Below are positions 33,738 to 37,729 of a stretch of DNA of 37,729 nt, one piece after another (the first letter of the stretch is position 1; each line of letters begins with the position of its first letter). Both the position numbers and the translations under genes were made by a program. This stretch comes from Planctomycetes bacterium GWF2_42_9 (GTDB lineage Bacteria > Planctomycetota > Phycisphaerae > Sedimentisphaerales > UBA12454): the NCBI GenBank assembly GCA_001825675.1, contig MHYA01000146.1:1-37729 (forward strand). The letters run 5' to 3'. The notes beneath the pieces are model-generated. The model was not told the origin of the DNA. It saw only the letters and a program-made list of their open reading frames with translations, and ran no database searches.

Positions 33738-35849
33738 TCAAATGCGTTGACTCACCTGCTTGCTTCGTCTGTTCAATAGTATCCCTCCAATCGCAAGCAG
33801 AGAAAGTGTTGCAGGTTCAGGAATTAAGGTCACTGTTCCAGTTGTGTAAAGCTCGCTTAAATCCCACTGTGTGCCTGTCGCATAGATAATACTGTTAAAT
33901 ACATCACCTTGCTGTAATCGTCCGTTCCAGTTAAACAGTTTAAAGCTTGTCCCGACAAGGCTTGAGTAGCTTATACTATCAGCAAAAGTAAGTTCAAGAG
34001 TTCCGCCAAGATCAACGCTGATGCCGCTCATCATTTTGACAGCAGATGCCCACTTGTCGTCCAGAATAAACCGCACCGTTCCACCCTCATTTACTTTCAT
34101 GGATGTATAAACTGAAACTGCTATCGGGAATGTTATGGGGGCACCAGAAAAGGGCGGTACGCTAACATTTCTTATATTCAGAACATCACCGTCAATCAAA
34201 TTTAATCCGCTGACCTTGCCATTTGCCTCAATTGTATTTCTTGCAATTGCACCAGAATTAACCCCACCCCAATACATGGAGCCTCTTAAATCTGAAAGGC
34301 TGAAATCCGTTCCAACCAGAATAGCCTTGTTAAAATCCGTCTTTGTCAAATTTTGACCAGAGAAATTCCAGCCACTCAAATCATTATTGCTAAACTTAAT
34401 TCCTGACAGGTCTTTATCTTTGTAGCTTTTGGTAGAATACATTTGACTGCTAGTAAAACCCGTATTTTTACTAAAGCTTGCACCTTTAATCTCTGCATCC
34501 GAAAAAGTTGTTCCAGTAAGATTTGCATTATCAAAAGAAGCGTTTGTCAAATTTTGACCCGCAAAATTCCAGTTGGTCAGATTATTATAACCAAGGTTAA
34601 TACCTGATATGTCTTTGTCTTTATAGCTCTTAGTAGAATGTAATTGACTGCTTGTAAAGCTCGTATTGTTACTGAAGTTTGCTCCTCTTATTTCCACATC
34701 AGTGAGATTGGTTCCAGTAAGATTAGCATTATTAAAATTTGCATTCGTCAAATTCTGTCCCGCAAGGTTCCAATTAGTCAAATCACTATAAACAAGGCTG
34801 ATTCCTGATATGTCTTTATCCTTATAGCTCTTTGTGGAATATAATTGATCGCTCGTAATACCAGTTCCATGGCGAACGATATTGCCAGCGCCATAATTAT
34901 CATAAGTTATATCGAACTTTGCCCCTTTAATCTCAGAATCAGTAAAGCTTGTGCTTGTAAAGGTGCAAGACGAAAAATCAGCATCTGTCAAGTTCTGATT
35001 CGCAAGGTTCCAGCCACTTGCGTCAGTGTGTACTATCCTGACCCGTGACAGGTCTTTGTTTTTATAGTTTTTAGTAGAATACAATTGACTGCTACTTATT
35101 CCAGATAAGTAGGTTCTAGTAATATCGGCGTCTGAAAAAATAGCCCCAGTGATTTCGCCTAAGTAAGCATTTCTTAGATTCTGACCCGCAAAGTTCCAGC
35201 CGTTCAAATTTGTGAAAAGGATTATTCCAGACAAGTCATTGTCCTTATAGCTCTTTGTTGAATACAACTGGGTCGATGTAAGTCCACCAGAAGCATAATT
35301 TTCAAAACGTGCACCGTTAATTACTGCATCACTGAAATCTGTGCCAATTAGAGTTGACTGGTCAAAATAAGCATTTGTCAAATTCTGATTTGCAAAATTC
35401 CAGCCTGTTAAATCATAACATTCAAGTTTGACCCCAGATAGGTCTCTGTTCTTGTAACTTTTTGTAGAATACAATTGGTTACTGCTAATGCCCGTGCCAG
35501 AAATACCGCTCTGAAGACTAAAATTAGCCCCCTTAATTTCTGCATCCGTGAAGTCTGCTCCAATGAAAGAAGAGTTGGTGGCAAAAAAATTTGTCAGATT
35601 CGAATTTTTAAAGTGTGCATAATCGAACCAACTCCAATAACCACTTGCACTGGGCATATCTTTATTTGCAAGGTCAGCATACATCAGGTTCTTGCTTGAG
35701 GTATTCCAGTTTGAAAGAAATACCGAACATTGTGGTATGATGTCTTCTGTGCCTGCAATTACATCACCCGTCTGCCAATTTCTAATTTCTGCACACAAGG
35801 TTTCTGCAAAACAAAACAGGCAAATCAACCCAAATACAAATGTCCGCAC
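33738..35849 (-). CDS. Exported pentapeptide-repeat protein with PEP-CTERM tail
   Basis: A 703-aa protein starting at GTG with AGGAG upstream. A signal peptide (MRTFVFGLICLFCFAETLCA) precedes about 450 residues of A(D/N)LxG/F-type pentapeptide repeats. These are arranged in six longer modules, each with S.QLYSTKSYKDKDLSGI, then LTGWNFAGQNLTNA, then a TGT.FSDAEIKGA.F segment, so each module is about 57-65 aa. A beta-rich region (about 540-670) and the tail LIPEPATLSLLAIGGILL with NRRSK follow, a PEP-CTERM signal. Such proteins form right-handed quadrilateral helices, and this one is presumably surface-attached. Partner and role unknown. Confidence 0.88.
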   Translation of the reverse strand: MRTFVFGLICLFCFAETLCAEIRNWQTGDVIAGTEDIIPQCSVFLSNWNTSSKNLMYADLANKDMPSASGYWSWFDYAHFKNSNLTNFFATNSSFIGADFTDAEIKGANFSLQSGISGTGISSNQLYSTKSYKNRDLSGVKLECYDLTGWNFANQNLTNAYFDQSTLIGTDFSDAVINGARFENYASGGLTSTQLYSTKSYKDNDLSGIILFTNLNGWNFAGQNLRNAYLGEITGAIFSDADITRTYLSGISSSQLYSTKNYKNKDLSRVRIVHTDASGWNLANQNLTDADFSSCTFTSTSFTDSEIKGAKFDITYDNYGAGNIVRHGTGITSDQLYSTKSYKDKDISGISLVYSDLTNWNLAGQNLTNANFNNANLTGTNLTDVEIRGANFSNNTSFTSSQLHSTKSYKDKDISGINLGYNNLTNWNFAGQNLTNASFDNANLTGTTFSDAEIKGASFSKNTGFTSSQMYSTKSYKDKDLSGIKFSNNDLSGWNFSGQNLTKTDFNKAILVGTDFSLSDLRGSMYWGGVNSGAIARNTIEANGKVSGLNLIDGDVLNIRNVSVPPFSGAPITFPIAVSVYTSMKVNEGGTVRFILDDKWASAVKMMSGISVDLGGTLELTFADSISYSSLVGTSFKLFNWNGRLQQGDVFNSIIYATGTQWDLSELYTTGTVTLIPEPATLSLLAIGGILLNRRSKQVSQRI
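34330..35490 (-). repeat. Six-fold tandem module within the pentapeptide-repeat gene
   Basis: The sequence for S.QLYSTKSYK recurs about every 170-240 nt (near 34430, 34630, 34830, 35070, 35250 and 35460). Conserved DNA in these modules suggests recent tandem duplication and possible copy-number change. Confidence 0.75.
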
Positions 35850-36122
35850 TGAAATTTCTCCTAAGGTATTGATGATATACTATAGCAGAAAATTGTCATT
35901 TTAAGAAGAAAAATGTGCTAACTTATACTTGTTTTCACAATGCATTTCATGGCAGATTATATTCAGAACTGAATATCTTGGCAAATGCCTATACGCTTCC
36001 ACCAGCAGGCGAACGCCATCATGAGTGTCTACCTCTCAGCTGCATTAACCTTTTGGCATGTTTGGCATTCAGATCCAGCATAATCATAGCTCACTTTTGC
36101 TCTGAACTAAGCTTAATGTTTG
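35850..36122. other. Intergenic before the right relic repeat
   Basis: No gene is supported. Short frames here lack an SD and family features. The sequence joins the relic repeat at TGTGATCACAGATCACTAGG. Confidence 0.35.
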
Positions 36123-36262
36123 TGATCACAGATCACTAGGACCTCCTGCCTCATTTACCCTCATTTTTAATATAAAAATGTGTTTTGAAAACAAATCCCA
36201 GACAAGAATGGCACACAGTTGGCACTCAGTTCAGGATTGGCAAGTACGCCCGTTTGCCGCCA
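36123..36262. repeat. Right copy of relic repeat, part 1
   Basis: It matches about 1611-1755: GATCACAGAT, CTAGGACCTCCTGCC, TGTGTTTTGAAAACAAATCC, GACAAGAATGGCACACAG and CAAGTACGCCCGTTTGCCGCC, in the same order and orientation. It is followed by about 220 bp not present in the left copy. Confidence 0.8.
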
Positions 36263-36344
36263 GAGGGCAAAATCGGCTCATTTTTGAGAGCTTGATCAGA
36301 GGAGAAGCAGTTGTAAGTAGTTGATTAGAATGAGGTTAGAAAAA

Positions 36345-36387
36345 TGGGCGATTAGGGACTCGAACCCCAGACCCCCTGCGTGTAAAG
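36345..36387 (-). other. 3' half of tRNA-Val (UAC), probable attachment-site remnant
   Basis: On the minus strand the sequence gives the anticodon loop TTTACAC, stem strand GCAGG, variable loop GGGTC, a paired T-arm around TTCGAGT, and acceptor strand ATCGCCC with discriminator A. All 3' features fit tRNA-Val(UAC). The 5' half is missing: the bases that should pair with GCAGG and ATCGCCC are not there. Integrases often use tRNA 3' ends as att sites and leave such copies. No CCA is encoded. Confidence 0.65.
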
Positions 36388-36481
36388 TCTCCACTCCATT
36401 CATAACAGCTGTATTTACAGGCACTTACAAGCGGTTTTTGGGGCGAAAAAACAAGATTGGCACAAAAGTGGCACTGGCTAC

Positions 36482-36700
36482 AGACAAGAATGGCACTCAG
36501 TTCAGGATTGACAAGTACGCCCGTTTACCGCCAGGAAATTCACGAGAATGAACTATCATATTTTTTGACAATTGGGTAAATCGCCCTGCCCTAGAACTAT
36601 GTAAAAACTCATCTTATCCATCAGGCCGCCCTCCTATAGAACTCCAAAAGTCCCCCAAGCCGCTCATGGCATTCTATTTTGCCGCTCCCTTGCTGGGGTG
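36482..36700 (-). repeat. Right copy of relic repeat, part 2
   Basis: It matches about 1688-1910: GACAAGAATGGCAC again, then CAAGTACGCCCGTTTACCGCC, GAATGAACTATCATATTTTT, CTAGAACTATGTAAAAA and the transposase 3' end. A short motif, GACAAGAATGGCAC up to CCGCCAG, thus occurs twice on this side and once on the left. Confidence 0.8.
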
Positions 36701-36815
36701 GTGCTATGATTTTATTGTCCAGAGATTGATGCGCACGTTCTTGGTGGTAATGTTCTATATAATTTTCTATACAATACCGCAAATGCTTTTCACCAAATAT
36801 AAGCATTCTATTCAT
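36621..36815 (-). pseudogene. Truncated integrase-type transposase (DDE, C-terminal end)
   Basis: The 64-codon frame encodes the end of an rve-type transposase (IS3/IS481-like): LIFGEKHLRYCIENYIEHYHQERAHQSLDNKI, then GGLLEFYRRAA. HYHQERAHQSL is the signature near the third catalytic acidic residue, whose surrounding domain is absent. It starts at the stop codon of the oxidoreductase, so the 5' part of the gene has been lost. The left remnant at 1835-1910 is a diverged copy. Confidence 0.75.
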
Positions 36816-37729
36816 TCGACGTTTATGGTCTTGCGCTTCAGTGCAGATTCATAGCAAGCCGTCAGCACCTTTTGGCTCTGCAGGCCAATGGCACTATTTG
36901 CTGCTTTGCGTTTTTCTAGGATCGCGGCACTGAATTCCTCGACCTCAGCCTTATAGGTATTGACAGGCTTTGGCGCCATCACAAGTGCTTCACCGCTTGC
37001 CCTTGCCTGCTGGGCATCATAGCCGCTCGTCTCGCCTTCAAGATACGCAACCATTTCACCAGCAGCGCCCTGCCCTATGGTACCCTTTGCCAGGATACTG
37101 CCGTTTGAACCATACAACTCAAGGATATTTTTGCTGCTGTTATCAGGGATGCAGAAGAATGTATCAACAATACCTATCGCACCGTTCTTAAATTCGAGCA
37201 TCGCAACTGCACTGTCTTCTGATTTATATTTATGAACACTGTTGCGAGTTATGCATGAAACGCTTTTTACAGGTCCGAAGAACATTTCAAGCAAATCAAT
37301 GCAATGGCCGCCCATATCCATCAGTGAACCACCGCCGCCCTGCTTGGGGTCCTGTCGCCATGCGCCTTTAATCGGCGGATACCAGCACGAAAGCTGTGCA
37401 CGCCCGTAAACAGGTTTGCCAAGCTTGCCATCCTGGATCAACTTCAATACCGCCTGATGCTGTGATTGAAATCGCATCATAAAAGCCGTACCAAGTTGTA
37501 CCCTGGCTTTTTTGCATACCTCGATCATCTTCTGAGTTTCTTTAACAGTCATGCCAAGCGGCTTTTCACACAGAACATGCTTCTTTGCCTTGGCACAGGC
37601 CATAACCTGTTCACAGTGAAGGATTGCAGGCGTAGCAATATATACCACCTGAATATCAGATGCGAGCAACTCATCAATACTGCCTGCTGCGGATGCGTCA
37701 AACTGCTTAGCCACTTCCTCATTTGCTTT
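36812..37729 (-). CDS. Gfo/Idh/MocA-family NAD(P)-dependent oxidoreductase (partial)
   Basis: Open to the window edge, so the N-terminal GxGxxG Rossmann start is not visible; 305 codons are seen. Family marks include VVYIATPAILHCEQVMACAKAKKHVLCEKPLG (catalytic K in EKP), FMMRFQSQH, GGSLMDMGGHCIDLLEMFFG (substrate-binding D and H) and the C-terminal beta-sheet domain. Members oxidise or reduce sugars, inositols or related polyols. The C-terminus ends at the transposase fragment, but KTINVE gives a plausible natural end. No other catabolic gene is adjacent in the window. Confidence 0.9.
   Translation of the reverse strand, partial: KANEEVAKQFDASAAGSIDELLASDIQVVYIATPAILHCEQVMACAKAKKHVLCEKPLGMTVKETQKMIEVCKKARVQLGTAFMMRFQSQHQAVLKLIQDGKLGKPVYGRAQLSCWYPPIKGAWRQDPKQGGGGSLMDMGGHCIDLLEMFFGPVKSVSCITRNSVHKYKSEDSAVAMLEFKNGAIGIVDTFFCIPDNSSKNILELYGSNGSILAKGTIGQGAAGEMVAYLEGETSGYDAQQARASGEALVMAPKPVNTYKAEVEEFSAAILEKRKAANSAIGLQSQKVLTACYESALKRKTINVE

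Noticed and set aside
34330-35490. Regularly spaced repeats resembling a CRISPR array
   Set aside because: The period is 170-240 nt and in frame with protein modules, so they are coding repeats. No CRISPR array or cas gene is seen in the window.
36321-36551. A 76-codon plus-strand frame containing RDSNPRPPACK
   Set aside because: This peptide comes from reading across the 3' end of a tRNA (36345-36387). It is a common false annotation and has no SD or family support.

Overview
The window looks like an accessory, carbohydrate-active region of a Planctomycetota chromosome, most likely Phycisphaerae. This rests on family-level features: PEP-CTERM sorting tails, planctomycete-type dockerin-like C-termini (DLN.DC.VNF.D), a pseudopilin with an F-LDGHVE tail, many FG-GAP/VCBS proteins, and SD sequences of the GGAGGAGAG type. 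No rRNA or housekeeping marker is present, so the taxon is inferred.

Layout: (1) 1-1440, an IS110-family (IS1111-like) element with subterminal inverted repeats. (2) 1611-1910, a relic carrying the last codons of an integrase-type transposase. It recurs at 36123-36815, so about 34 kb lies between two directly oriented copies. (3) 1918-11887 on the minus strand, a likely catabolic operon read from 11887 downwards: SSS sodium symporter, 915-aa FG-GAP protein, DHDPS/NAL-family aldolase, two coupled Cys-rich small proteins, two URO-D/methyltransferase-fold proteins and a GH1 beta-glycosidase. (4) 12163-21606 on the minus strand, an export and regulation block: a sialidase-like FG-GAP/dockerin protein, an FG-GAP/dockerin protein, a PEP-CTERM protein, a pseudopilin, a GntR/FCD regulator, a GH94-like protein and an exported TIM-barrel hydrolase-like protein. 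(5) 21897-25877 on the plus strand, a divergent 1326-aa protein with three FG-GAP propeller units plus a sialidase-like domain.

The GntR gene and the divergent 21606/21897 pair share promoter-embedded GTATAC boxes spaced exactly 13 bp start to start. I infer one regulon covering the regulator, the two hydrolase-like genes and the giant sialidase-like protein.

(6) 26183-31534 on the plus strand, the most interesting part: a tyrosine recombinase, then a tight lexA / DUF72 / DnaE2-like cassette. The LexA frame is complete but has no ATG, GTG or TTG start. Its promoter is near consensus and carries a perfect 18-bp palindrome in the spacer. The polymerase has Gly where the third Asp of the PDxDxD active-site motif is expected. 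There is no imuA or imuB in the window. I read this as an unusual SOS mutagenesis-type cassette, possibly mobile.

(7) 31575-36815 is gene debris and accessory genes: an AAA+ fragment, an integrase tail, a frameshifted PEP-CTERM gene, an Rrf2 regulator, a large pentapeptide-repeat PEP-CTERM protein, a 3' half of tRNA-Val that looks like an attachment-site remnant, and the transposase relic. (8) 36812-37729 is a Gfo/Idh/MocA oxidoreductase running off the right edge.
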